From positions 44,837 to 66,576 of the forward strand of contig JAHBMJ010004971.1 in assembly GCA_018398765.1 (NCBI GenBank): a stretch of DNA of 21,740 nt, read 5' to 3'. The position numbers and the translations under genes were made by a program. Numbering within the stretch: the stretch's first letter is position 1; every line of letters starts with the position of its first letter. A model generated the notes under the pieces. That model saw only the letters and a program-made list of their open reading frames with translations, did no database searches and was not told the origin of the DNA. Below are positions 1-10,299 of the stretch, piece by piece. This DNA comes from Chromera velia. Taxonomy: Eukaryota > Sar > Chromeraceae.

Positions 1-13
1 GGGGGGGGGGGGG
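1..13. repeat. Poly-G run at window start
   Basis: Thirteen G residues open the window, and a ten-base C run closes it at 21731-21740. Both edges being homopolymers suggests that the sequence assembly stopped there rather than at a biological boundary. Confidence 0.85.
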
Positions 14-962
14 AGGGAACAGAAGCAGAGAGACAAGCATATGGCCCATGCCAGTCAGAGATGAACCCGGGATGTAACGCTCATGAATGCCCTTTTCATC
101 ACCTCTTAAGTTATATGGATTGGAAGACAGAAGTTCGAGTGAGTGTACGGACACTCCATAGAGTTTTAACAAGAATTTTCAACCTGGACCGACCGAAGCT
201 GTTCACAGAACCACCGCCAACCTCTTGAAAGTTCCCCAAGGGTCCTGCCCCACCGGGTTCTCCTCTGCAGTTTCCCGCTTCGTGAGGGAAATAAAAGGCA
301 CAAACAAATGTGCTAAACGCCAGTAAGAGAACTGGCAGCGACATCCAGAGGGGGGGGTCGAGGGCCTTCTCTGCCCCCCAAACAGCTGACACCACAACCC
401 ACCAGAAAGTCTGGACTGAGGGCTGGCAGCACTAGTTAAGAAGTACTTGCTTTTGCCCGACCGTTTCATTGCGGATGCCAAAGATGTCAAAGACGACAAA
501 TGTAGGAGGAAAAACATATGGAGATATTACAGTCTGGAGATGTCAAAAACAACAAATGTAGGAGGAACGATAGATCGAGATGCAGATGGGAGCCTTTGTT
601 TAAAGCAATTGAGGACTGCATTGGAGGGCTTGCAGTGAAAGTCTGACCCCCTCTCCCATGGCTTCGGACCTGGACCCTCAGTTATGGTCGCTCCTCTCTA
701 ACCTGCGCTGTCCTGTGTAGAGGCTTTAAATCTCTGCGGGCAGAGGCGGCCGAATGCCATTGGGGGGAGGAGGGGGCAAAGAAAAGAGGTTTTCGAATCG
801 GATGACTCTCATCAGAGGATTCGAAGCAAGATAGAAAAGGCAGGCACCTTATCCAAACAGACAGAAAAGGCAGACACAAAGAGAAAACAAATTTGCAACC
901 CAGTCCAGAGACAATAGAACGAGTGACAGTGGGGGATCGGGGGACTCCGAGGGACCTAGGGA
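14..962. other. Intergenic, no convincing gene
   Basis: I see no recognisable coding region. Short open frames exist on both strands, such as a 63-codon frame at 447-638, but they lack family motifs and overlap one another. The only structure I can support is the degenerate 56-bp tandem duplication at 483-567. The second half becomes progressively richer in purines. Confidence 0.6.
483..567. repeat. Degenerate two-copy 56-bp tandem duplication
   Basis: A 29-base segment starting with GATGTCAAAGACGACAAATG at 483-511 recurs at 539-567. Its only changes are GACGAC to AACAAC, which are two G-to-A transitions. The intervening part is similar only weakly. Confidence 0.7.
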
Positions 963-1345
963 AAGAGTGAGTGAGTGAGTAAGTGAGTGAGTAAGGGAGT
1001 GATTGAGTGAGTATGGGAGGGAGGGAATAAGTGAGTAAGGGAGTGATTAATTTAGTATAGGAGGGAGGGAATGAGTGAGTAAAGGAGTGATTGAGTGATG
1101 AGTAAGGGAGTGATTGAGTGAGTATGGGAGGGAGGGAATGAGTGAATAAGGGAGTAAGTGAGTGAGTAAGGGAGTGAGTGAAGAAGGGAGTGAGTGAGTG
1201 AGTGAGTGAGTGAGTGAGTGAGTAAGTGAGTGAGTGAGTGAGAGAGTGAGTCAGTGAGTGTATGAGTGAGTGAGTGAGGGAGGGAGTGAGTGAATGAGGG
1301 GGGAAGTGAGAGAGGGAGTGAGAAAGGGAGTGAGGGAGGGAAGGA
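963..1345. repeat. GAGT/GGGA-type simple repeat array
   Basis: The array is dominated by GAGT, GAGG and GTAAGG words on the + strand. Its first part has a longer-range period: the block ending GGGAGGGAGGGAAT recurs with ends near 1028, 1072 and 1139. That is a 44-bp step followed by 67 bp, the latter containing an extra partial copy. From about 1190 it becomes almost pure GAGT. The long low-complexity frames read from it (Ser-Leu-Thr-His-rich on the minus strand) are artefacts of the repeat. Confidence 0.85.
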
Positions 1346-1398
1346 GGAGAGGATTAGCGAATATCCAGGTAGAAAGGAAAGAGGACAAGGAACGAAAG
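1332..1398 (+). repeat. Dispersed repeat R1, copy 1
   Basis: This segment of about 67 bp is shared with 2944-3010. The two are near-identical through the core around GGATTAGCGAATATCCAGG (copy 2 has GTGAATGTCC), then decay in a purine-rich tail. The two differences in the core are transitions. Confidence 0.7.
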
Positions 1399-2284
1399 AC
1401 AGACAGGAAGAGTGAAGATGCAGGAGGATATACAAGAGTTGAGAGACTGACAGGACAAGCGTTCCGAAGTGGTCCCTCTGTCGTGCTGTCAAACTTCGGT
1501 GTCGTTAGCAATCGTCACACTCCTCTGCGCACCTGCAGGCAGTTTGGCAACATCCAGTTGAAAGGTCAGGCAAAGTCAAACAACATTTTGGTCAGACAGA
1601 ACGTTGCATGGAAAAGAGAGGCAGAGAACACGTAGACCAACGTCACAGACAGGGGATGGACAAATGCTAGTAAGGGAAGATGGGCTGACCCAGCGAATTC
1701 TTCCATACCGTCAGTCCTGTGGAGTCACCAAGACCTGCACATATACCGATAAGCAGACATTTACATGCGCTGCATTTAGGACAAGGGGGAGAGGAAGAAA
1801 AAGCTTTGAAAAAGACCAAAGAGGGGCTTGATACTCATTTGAAGAAGCAGTGGTGCAAGAAAAGGGCGGTGATAGCGGAAACAAAACAAAGGGAGGAAGA
1901 AAGAAAGGAAGGAAGGAAAGAAGGAAGGATCGATGGATCAAGATGCATGCATGTAGAGCGGCAGAGCGGGTACACGGGAGGGATGAGCAACGAAAGAGCC
2001 GATCGAGCAAGGGGCATGGTCGTGTTGTAAGAAGAGAAGCAGCTGGCACACATATTCCATTTCATGCACAGACAATTAAAGAGAAGTGGCGTGAAGAGGC
2101 AGACAAAGTGAGAGAGGGAGAGGAAGTGCATCCATAGAAGGAAATAGCTGCTCAGAAGAGCACTGACGTACAGACAGGTACATGCGCATTCACTTACAGG
2201 CCACTTTGTCTTCTCCGACTCACCTCTCCGGCTGGCTGGCTGAGGTTGGCCCGGGGCCGGGGCCGAGGGTTTCATTCTTGTCGA
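1399..2284. other. Intergenic, purine-rich
   Basis: This stretch is rich in A and G on the + strand, most strongly at 1790-2130. No open frame has a recognisable domain; the overlapping frames on both strands are low-complexity Lys/Arg/Glu on + and Ser/Phe/Leu on -. A GCATGC palindrome lies at 1945-1950. Confidence 0.55.
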
Positions 2285-2352
2285 ACCTTTCAGCTCGGTT
2301 TTGCCTGCATGCAAAAGGTGGTGGAGAGTTCCATGGGTGTAGGTCAACGCCA
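2285..2352 (+). repeat. Dispersed repeat R2, copy 1
   Basis: This segment begins near ACCTTTCAGCTCGGTTTTGC and matches 2829-2897 for about 70 bp. Differences include C/T and A/G changes and a small indel. In copy 2, R2 is followed about 50 bp later by R1, whereas here R1 lies about 900 bp upstream, so the modules have been rearranged. Confidence 0.7.
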
Positions 2353-2752
2353 CATCTATATACCACGTACAATAAAGAGTAATTGTCTTTTGACTGTGTG
2401 CGTGTAATATCCAGAGATCAAGTGCTCAAACAGAAAAATACTCAAAAACCAAGCGAAATTTGATTTGCATGGGTTCCCAAGGGTATATAATGCATGGGGG
2501 TTTTCCATAGCAGTCCAGACATTCCGTACGCATTTCGATCTATGCAGCAAAAAGGTAAAAGAGACAATCAGTACATATATTCTTGCTCTTAATGCTACTC
2601 ACATGGCGTCGCTTGATACCAGAAAGCTTTTATGGAGCTGGAGCCACGCCTATCTGTTAATTTCCAGCAACGATGCGCCTGTCTATGATTGTGATTATCA
2701 CTTAGAAAGTTGCGGTTCCTCAATTGCCATCAGTAGTGGTATAGGTAAATGT
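2353..2752. other. Intergenic, no convincing gene
   Basis: A 221-codon open frame begins at 2465 and runs to 3130. It reads straight through repeats R2 and R1 and a 45-bp local duplication, and I recognise no domain in it, so I do not call it a gene. An AATAAA hexamer occurs at 2371-2376. Confidence 0.5.
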
Positions 2753-2812
2753 GAAGACTGTCAAAGGCATATGTTTCGAACCTTATCTATATTTTTTGAA
2801 GACTGTCAAAGG
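2753..2812 (+). repeat. Local 45-bp duplication
   Basis: The 15-mer GAAGACTGTCAAAGG occurs at 2753-2767 and again at 2798-2812. It is followed in each copy by a similar T-rich segment with TTCGAACC or TTCAAACC. Confidence 0.7.
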
Positions 2813-2828
2813 GTTCCATATTTTTCAA

Positions 2829-2897
2829 ACCTTTCAGCTCGGTTTTGCCTGTATGCAGAAGCTGGTAAAGAGTTGCATATTAGGTGTAGGTCGACGC
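2829..2897 (+). repeat. Dispersed repeat R2, copy 2
   Basis: This is the second copy of the segment at 2285-2352, recognisable by ACCTTTCAGCTCGGTTTTGC and by GTGTAGGTC(A/G)ACGCC at its end. Confidence 0.7.
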
Positions 2898-2943
2898 CGG
2901 TCAAAACTTTGATTCATTACATTCATACACCACATACAACAGG

Positions 2944-3010
2944 GAGGGAGGGAAGGAGGAGAGGATTAGTGAATGTCCAGGTAGAAAGGAAAGAGAAGAA
3001 AGGAAAGAAA
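2944..3010 (+). repeat. Dispersed repeat R1, copy 2
   Basis: This is the second copy of the segment at 1332-1398. Core bases GTGAATGTCC replace GCGAATATCC. The purine-rich tail (GAAAGGAAAGA) is longer here. Confidence 0.7.
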
Positions 3011-3991
<981 letters not shown>

Positions 3992-3992
3992 N

Positions 3993-4158
3993 TGTGTGTG
4001 TGTGTGTATGTGTGTGTGTGTGTGTATGTGTGTTTTTGTGTGTGTGTGTGTATGTGTGTGTGTGTGTGTATGTGTGTTTTTGTGTGTGTGTGTGTATGTG
4101 TGTGTGTGTGTGTATGTGTGTTTTTGTGTGTGTGTGTGTATGTGTGTGTGTGTGTATG
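3993..4158 (+). repeat. (TG)n microsatellite with 44-bp higher-order period
   Basis: TG dinucleotides are interrupted by TATG and by a five-T block. The five-T blocks begin at 4033, 4077 and 4121, exactly 44 bp apart. The tract directly abuts the TC tract across one N. Arg-Glu and Thr-His runs read from the opposite strand are not genes. Confidence 0.95.
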
Positions 4159-4926
4159 CGGAGTGTGAACGTGCATAAGCAAGCAGGCATGCATGCAGAC
4201 CCAAACAGATCTGTATGACAGAGATCTACAAACAGATAAGCCCAGCAGAGAAGCAATTTAGCTCTTCGTACATTGGTACACAAATCTGGTATCACTTCAT
4301 AAACTTATATAGACACAAAGTCAACTGCTCGCATAAGCACAATCCGTGCAACAGGTGCTTGCCTAACCGTCTTCCACTTGCTCTTCTCTCGGCTTCCTCC
4401 AATGAAGCGTCTCTTTTCGTGCTGTATATGGGTTGAAGAGGGTAGACATACACAGACAGAAGCTCAAGTAAGAAAATCCCAAAGGCCGCATTTGTTTACG
4501 AAGATCCGATACCATGCGAATGGGCAGACCTGTATATACGTACCTGAGTAGTGAGAGTCTCAGGTCCGTACCGCTGCTGCTCGTCGACATCCAGGACCAC
4601 AGTTCTTCCAGAGAATGTGCAGCTAGGTCTTGTGCTGCCGAAACGATGTACACTTTTTCTCGACACAGACTGCCCTTACAGTGGTGCAGCTGCCAAATGG
4701 CAAAGCATAAAAGAAAAATAAGGGTTTGGTATGCATGCCACGTCCCCATATGACCGGGATAATGATCGACCCCATATCTGAGAGCATAAAAGAAAAATGC
4801 CTTCTCAAAGTCTTACTTTGCTCTAAAAGTTATTAATAAGTGTTGCATGAATAAGTATGTTGTTTTAGCTACAGATACGTGTATGATCGTTCCATTCCAG
4901 GGGGAATCCGACGCACTCCGTACGAA
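4159..4926. other. Intergenic upstream of the glycosyltransferase
   Basis: I see no established gene. Overlapping GCATGC palindromes lie at 4187-4196, with another at 4733-4738. A 16-base direct repeat (AGCATAAAAGAAAAAT) occurs at 4704-4719 and 4783-4798, 79 bp apart. On the minus strand a possible short exon (4689 down to 4544) is discussed among the findings but is too weak to call. Confidence 0.5.
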
Positions 4927-4991
4927 GGCCGGGCTACAGATACCGTGGCTAGCCCGGCCGGGGGCCACGGCATGCACGCGTACGTGCATGC
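4927..4991. repeat. Cluster of three perfect inverted repeats
   Basis: There are three perfect pairs in 65 bp. GGCCGGGCTA at 4927-4936 pairs with TAGCCCGGCC at 4950-4959. CCGTGGC at 4943-4949 pairs with GCCACGG at 4964-4970. GCATGCACG at 4970-4978 pairs with CGTGCATGC at 4983-4991. The first two interleave, as in an H-type pseudoknot, so if the 4-base crossing is too short they would be alternative structures. The cluster lies about 260 bp upstream of the glycosyltransferase start, in a GC-rich patch within AT-richer DNA. It could be a promoter or 5'-UTR element; function is unknown. Confidence 0.75.
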
Positions 4992-5251
4992 ACGACAAGA
5001 CGCGCGCAGAACTATCGCGAAGTCTTTAAAAATTTGTGGTCAAAGATCGACGACGTGAAGATCCTGCAGCTTTCTGCGTTTCATGTTTGTACTCTGCATT
5101 GCCCACTGGTAATCCAAAATGTGCACAAGACATCTCAAATTGAGAACTTGCCGACCTGCGAAATCTGATAACTTTTCCTTGTGCCTTCACCACTGAAGTT
5201 CCTTTCTCATTTGAGCTCGGAGACGGCAACCAGATTGTGTTTCTGGTCTCC

Positions 5252-7081
5252 ATGGTAACTCCGGGCTGCTGCGGGGCTGCCAAGGGTCATGTGCCCTTCG
5301 GGAAGCTCTTGCTCTTGGGTGTCGTTACTGTATGTGCATGCTTCATTGGTGGGGCGCTCGCTGGACGGAGCGCAGTGAAATCTCGAGGAGACGGAGACAT
5401 CGTTCTCGTCGGCCCTCCTGCGTCTCCTCTCCACCCTCTCCTCAGTCTGGCAGGGGAGCTGGACAGAAGGGGGCAGAAGGTGACGGTCCTGTCAATGAAG
5501 GGGGGCCTGAAGAAGGCAGAGAGGTACGGAGTGGCACACCTGTACGAGGAAATTGGAGACTATGGGGTGGACGAATTGTCTGACAAGATCGAGAAGACCT
5601 TGAACAACCCGGGTGTCTCCTTCACCGCCTCCTTCAGAGAACTGGCTCCCATGCTGGCAAAGATGTCCGCAGCCCTGTCTGATGGATTTGCGTCCTATAT
5701 CCAGAGACGGCTAGGTGCAGGGAGGGGGGTTCCTTCCCTTGCTGTGGTTGCAATGATGAGTAACGGGGTGATGCGAAAGTGCGATCAGCACGGTATCCCT
5801 TTCATCATCAGCCACCCAACAGTAGCCATCGCCCCGGTCTTTTCCGCTCTTCCGTATGTGCCAGTTATCTTCACAGGTGTCCCCTTGACCGGAAAGACGT
5901 TCATTCAGAGAACGTTCAATGCCGCCCTCCACACCGTTTTCGGTCTGGTGCTCCCCCTCGTGGGGTATCCCGTTGAGTTCCTCGACCCCTCTGCCTTCTC
6001 TGGACGGCCCCGGCTGATTCACTCCTTTCCCGGTCTGGACTATCCCAGACACGCGAGTCCGCTGGATATGTACACAGGCCCCATGGTGACGAGGGGGCAA
6101 GCGGACCCCTCAAAGATCGACGAGAAGGACAGAGCGTGGATTGCAGAGGGGGGGGGGAGGACACTCGTGTATGTGTCCATGGGAAGTGTGATGGAGTTGG
6201 ATGTGCAAACTGCCTCCTCGTTCATTCAGGGGTATGCTCGTCTTTCTGTAGGGCCACAGGGGTGTGAGGGCCTGGCAGAAGGAACAGTTGCCCTGAAAGA
6301 GACAGAGAAAGGGCCTAGGTTCTTTTGGGCGTTGAGCGGGAGACAACAGAAGAGACTGGGGCTGTCGACGGCAGAATCACCAGACGAGGGGGCGATATCT
6401 CTGAGTGAGTCTGACATTCAATGTGCAAAAAATTTGGCGGACAGGGGTGACCTCCGAATTGTCGGCTGGGGTGCCACTCCCTCGATGTTGGCGTTGCCGG
6501 AGACGGCATTGTTCCTCACACATTGTGGGGGCAACGGTGTGCATGAGGCCGTCTTTGCCCGCACCCCCATGGTGGGTGTGCCTTTTGCAGGAGATCAGCA
6601 AGAGGTGTGTGCACGTGCAGAGAGGGCAGGGGTGATGCGGTACGTTTACAGGGGTGATCTGACGACAGACACGCTGGAGAAAACGTTGCGGTCAGTGTTG
6701 ACTGGCAGTGAGAATATTGGCAAGCCGGGTGGGGGGGTGGTGTCAGAGCCCTATTTGGGGTTTGTGGAGGCTGTGGATCGGTTGGAGCGGTTGAGCCGTC
6801 TGTACGGTGGTGTGAGCACAGCTGCTGACATCGTAGAGACGTTTTTGGAGACAGGGAATGAGGGGGCGAGGCTGCTTGCACCCCCCACAGAGAAGATTGG
6901 GGTGAACAGGCTGGAGATGCTTTGGTGTTGGGTGAGTGCCTTCTGCGTTGATGTTATTCTTGCTCTTATTGTCTGCGCGTTTGCATTCGGATGTTGCTTA
7001 GGGAAAGGGAAATGCTCTAGGAGACGCGGTGTGAAGGTGCAGAAAGGTGAGGAGAGTGAAGAGACGAAGAAGACAAAGTGA
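5252..7081 (+). CDS. Membrane UDP-glycosyltransferase (GT1 family)
   Basis: The product is predicted to transfer a sugar from a UDP-sugar to a small lipophilic acceptor at the ER membrane; donor and acceptor are unknown. The frame is open from 5237, but the first ATG is at 5252 with G at +4, giving 609 residues and no intron. Residues 18-38 are a hydrophobic signal or anchor. His61 in SPLHPLL sits where GT1 enzymes keep the catalytic His. The UDP-binding signature is HCGGNGVHEA from His424, then a GVPFAGDQ segment with Asp448-Gln449. A second membrane helix lies near 558-584, followed by a basic tail ending KKTK, a KKXX-type ER-retrieval motif. This layout (lumenal catalytic part, C-terminal anchor, short cytosolic tail) is that of animal ER UGTs, although the length exceeds their usual 520-530 residues. 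Extra length lies mainly at the N-terminus and around residues 335-405. Family assignment is firm; substrate is not. There is no partner gene nearby. Confidence 0.88.
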   Translation: MVTPGCCGAAKGHVPFGKLLLLGVVTVCACFIGGALAGRSAVKSRGDGDIVLVGPPASPLHPLLSLAGELDRRGQKVTVLSMKGGLKKAERYGVAHLYEEIGDYGVDELSDKIEKTLNNPGVSFTASFRELAPMLAKMSAALSDGFASYIQRRLGAGRGVPSLAVVAMMSNGVMRKCDQHGIPFIISHPTVAIAPVFSALPYVPVIFTGVPLTGKTFIQRTFNAALHTVFGLVLPLVGYPVEFLDPSAFSGRPRLIHSFPGLDYPRHASPLDMYTGPMVTRGQADPSKIDEKDRAWIAEGGGRTLVYVSMGSVMELDVQTASSFIQGYARLSVGPQGCEGLAEGTVALKETEKGPRFFWALSGRQQKRLGLSTAESPDEGAISLSESDIQCAKNLADRGDLRIVGWGATPSMLALPETALFLTHCGGNGVHEAVFARTPMVGVPFAGDQQEVCARAERAGVMRYVYRGDLTTDTLEKTLRSVLTGSENIGKPGGGVVSEPYLGFVEAVDRLERLSRLYGGVSTAADIVETFLETGNEGARLLAPPTEKIGVNRLEMLWCWVSAFCVDVILALIVCAFAFGCCLGKGKCSRRRGVKVQKGEESEETKKTK

Positions 7082-7780
7082 GTCGGTTGTCAGACGGAGA
7101 AAGGAGAAGTCATTGGCAAGAACAAAGAAAGGGGTTTGGTTACTGGGAGGGAGGGAGGGAGGAGGGGTTGGTGCTGGAGACACGTCGGAGTGGATGGCGA
7201 AGAAAAAAGGGGGTCAAGGAAGAAGGTTGATCATTCATTCATTCATGCATATTTGCACAGCCAATGTAAAACGAGAGGGGGAGAAGAAAGAGAGAGAGAG
7301 ATTCCAACAAACAAAAGGCGACCGGAATGTCTCAAAGAGGCACTCTCCGCACTGTATGTTTGTTGAATTAATTTCTTATTCTCCAAGCTGTCTTGGAATT
7401 CTTCTGCATTTCTGTTTGATGCACATTCTGTCACAAGAGGCTCCCTCGACTTCTGCATGTTTTCCCTTCTCTTGTTCTTCGACAAATGGAGGGACGATAT
7501 TACTATACTGACAGTACGCAGGTACAGGTCCGTGCTCAAACAGACGCGGATCTTTCGTGCGTGTGGGGGGGAAGGGACTTAAAGGAATGCATGAGCGAAA
7601 TGGGCCAAAATGGTTCGAGATGGAGAGGGCAGAAAAGATCAAGCTGCAGAAGAAAGCTGTGTTCATGCACCACACGCGGTACATACATGTGTTTCCATCT
7701 GTCATACCGTGTGAACTGCCAATATGACATGAATTTTCACAATATAAGTCTAGATATAATTTCATGTGTCCGCCCATCAT
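7082..7780. other. Downstream of glycosyltransferase, no gene seen
   Basis: The stretch holds a GGGA-rich patch at 7146-7166, a short ATTC repeat near 7232-7245, and purine-rich DNA at 7270-7305. It presumably includes the 3' UTR. No canonical AATAAA is evident close to the stop, and the open frames have no recognisable domain. Confidence 0.5.
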
Positions 7781-8335
7781 GATTTCTGAGAGTGCATGAA
7801 TGAAAAAAAACAAAGTTTAATGATGCGAACTGTTAACTCTATATAGTTCAAACATTTTATAAAAATTTTATAATATGATAGAATAGGATCGGATTATTAA
7901 GATTTATCTTCTATTTATCTTCTAGGTGCTCTACTGCCTCTTGCGGTCGATATAATCTTATCAGAAAGATCTGTCTTCTAAAAACACAAAATTTATTGTG
8001 AGATATTCAAGTTGTTATACAGTATTCAATTGAATTGAATTGAGACACTTGAAGCCGGTGAGCACACCACTTGGGCTCTGGCCAACTGTGAGGAATTACT
8101 GTGAGCACGATTCATCATTGGAAAGCATGTGAATATACTAATGGAATTAAATCTAGAATTAAATTATATGATGCAGAAAAATCTTTGATCAAAACCGTGA
8201 TGATAGAAAAACAAAACTTATCTAAAAAACTAAAAAATGACGTACGCTAAATTTTAAATTTTAATTCTAGTATAAATTTCCTTCTTATTTCCTTCTTTCA
8301 TTCAATCAATGAATCAATTGATGATCTGTGATATT
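7781..8335. other. AT-rich island, 5' flank of retrotransposon
   Basis: This stretch is strikingly AT-rich compared with the GC-moderate surroundings. It includes a 17-base palindrome (7857-7873, centred on A7865) and repeated TTTATCTTCTA near 7903-7925. No open frame of note exists. It could be decayed transposon DNA, but I recognise no specific element. Confidence 0.6.
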
Positions 8336-8340
8336 ATCTG
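8336..8340 (+). repeat. Target-site duplication (left)
   Basis: ATCTG immediately precedes the 5' LTR and is repeated exactly after the 3' LTR at 15169-15173. Five bases is the usual target duplication for Ty3/gypsy integrases. Confidence 0.92.
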
Positions 8341-8783
8341 TGTTGGGGACCAGAAAGAATTTATGCGCGCACGCCGAGCGATAAAGAAAGCGTACGGCAA
8401 TATCAGGCAGTAAGCACCACGCACACATGCAGAGCGCTCATGCAGTTTGTAATGTATGCATGAATACATGGAAAAAGAAATACTACAGAAGTGAATTCAC
8501 ACAAAACGGAATGATACAGAGACAGAACAGACGTCAGAAAGAGGGATACAGCAAATACAGAGGTGACATGTATTTAAGTGGACCGATACAAATGAATACC
8601 ATACTACATGCATAACGCGTACACGCATGTAGTCTGACTGACCGATCGTATCTGTTCTGAGTAGCTAACCTGGAATCTCTTTAGAAGGAGTCAAAAGATG
8701 AATGACCAGACGAATAGACCTTTGCGTACATACACGTAAGTAGAAGTCGTAGTCCTATACGCTAGCCCTACGTATACTTAACA
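8341..8783 (+). repeat. 5' LTR (443 bp)
   Basis: The LTR starts TGTTGGGGACC and ends TACTTAACA, so it has the TG...CA termini. TATTTAAG at 8571-8578 is a possible TATA-like element; the other LTR reads CATTTAAG at the matching place. Alignment to the 3' LTR needs no gap and shows 30 differences, all transitions. At 18 of the 30 differing sites this copy carries T or A. Confidence 0.95.
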
Positions 8784-8786
8784 AAT

Positions 8787-8800
8787 TGGTTAGCAGAGCA
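8787..8800 (+). other. Putative primer-binding site
   Basis: TGGTTAGCAGAGCA begins three bases after the 5' LTR, where the tRNA primer site of LTR elements lies. TGG matches the universal CCA end of tRNA. The rest resembles the reverse complement of animal-type initiator tRNA-Met (TGGTAGCAGAG) with one extra T. The host tRNA set would be needed to name the primer. Confidence 0.6.
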
Positions 8801-8812
8801 TTTTCTTTTTGA

Positions 8813-10100
8813 CGGCCTCATTGGTGTCTGCTTGCAGCCATTTCGGGTACCACTCGCTCTGGCCGGAGATACCTCAACCTAGCGCTTCCAGCAAACGCGG
8901 AGGAAGCCGAGCAGCAGATGTCGGGCAGACCTCCAGATCCAGCAGCCCTGCAGGTACAGATCGATGCCTTGCAGGCACAGTTGCAGCAGAGAGATGCAGA
9001 TCTTGCTGCAACCCAGCAGGCCCAGCAGCAGCTGACCCAGCAACTCGCATAAGCCCAGCAGCAGCAGGCACCGTAGGCACCGCAGGCACCCCAACATCAG
9101 TAAGAGCAGCAGCAGCAGCATGCAGGCCAACATAGACAGGCCCAAGCAGCTCCTCATGTTGACATGACCAAGTTTAAGGCTCTCAACGTCCGGAGAGTCA
9201 TGGAGCCATTCAAGAAGGGGGAAGACGACCCCATGGCTTGGATGTCCATCTTCATGAAGAAGGTGAGGAACAGGAATCTGAACGTGGAGGAGTATAAAGT
9301 CCTGTTTGAGAGGTATGCGGAGGGAGTGGAAGTTCGAGAGTGGATGGCTAAGAACGCGTACCAATACACTACCATCAAAGAGTTCGAGCAGGCGTTTCTA
9401 GACAGATTCATACCCACCGAAGCCAAGAGCCAGCAGGTAGTGTATGAGCTGTCTCAATTTAAGCTCTCCCCCACAGGTGACTTTGATGCGTATGTCAAAG
9501 TCTTCGAAGCCAAAATGAGGGTCGCTCAACCTGGGCACGAGATCAACGCTCGTATGCTCCCCTTCCTTGGGACCCTCTACCCCTCACTCTCTATGGAAAT
9601 CACCACAGGGCCTGCCCATAAAGAGTATACCAAGCTGATCCCTCGAGTACTGTTCCTTCATCAATAGGAGCAAAAGAAGGGACCAAATCCCTCAGCCAAG
9701 ATGGCCGCAGCCGCGAAGTCTGCCGATGACGTTAAGCAACTGCGTGCCCAAATCTCTTCTCTGCAGTTAAGTATCGACTTGCTGCAGAGACAGGCGCAGT
9801 ACCCCCAAGAAGCGTCAGCTGCCCTACAGCAGTCGATGGCGGCATCGTTTGGACGTGGATACAATGGAGGGGCACGTGGAGGGAACTGGAGAGGGAGAGG
9901 GGGGAGAGGACGAGGATACCCTACTTTCTCTTCGTCTTCCCAAAGTGTCCCCGGAGGGAATACGCTGAGGCATCCCAATTATGTGGGGTGTAGGCAATGT
10001 GGTTCAAAAGAACATCGAATTGCACAGTGCTCCGATGCACCACAAGGGAGTGGGGGGCAGGAATCAGGGAAACGGGAGAGGGGGACGGGCTTAGAGGCAG
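8813..10100 (+). pseudogene. gag: gag (capsid/nucleocapsid) of the retrotransposon
   Basis: In its normal state this would build the particle and bind the element RNA. The frame opens after a stop at 8810 with no ATG near the TRSGRRY-like N-terminus (8849-8872); the first in-frame ATG is at 8918. A Gln/Ala/Leu-rich coiled-coil-like segment (8942-9150) precedes a retrotransposon gag domain (9164-9660; DDPMAWMSIF, ERYAEG, FLDRFIP). After a stop comes an Arg/Gly-rich stretch and a CX2CX4HX4C zinc knuckle at 9989-10030. Four stops interrupt it: TAA 9050, TAG 9074, TAA 9101 and TAG 9665. All lie where Gln would fit; the first three fall within Gln-rich sequence. The reading continues in the same frame into pol, so gag and pol were probably one polyprotein. 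Confidence 0.85.
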
Positions 10101-10299
10101 GCCTGTCTTCCGTGAGTGATCAGAAGTTGCCTCTTCCCTGTGTGTCTGCAATTATTCGGGAGGAGGACCATGATTTTAGCAGGCTTTCGCAAAAGTTGCG
10201 AGATGTCCCTACTTCTCGTAGCATTGCTACTAATGACCCGAATTCGTTTGCTGCTGCCGGGAGGTCGTCTGTCCTCCCTTCCCCAGAGACGCCAGGTGT

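Noticed and set aside
1052-1511. Minus-strand frames rich in Leu-Thr-His-Ser
   Set aside because: They arise from the GAGT array; purely low complexity.
2371-2404. AATAAA followed by a GT-rich stretch, like a polyadenylation site
   Set aside because: No convincing gene ends here on the + strand, and a hexamer alone is expected by chance.
8427-8615. 62-codon frame, with a 66-codon counterpart at 14845-15045
   Set aside because: They lie inside the two LTRs and are copies of one noncoding repeat.
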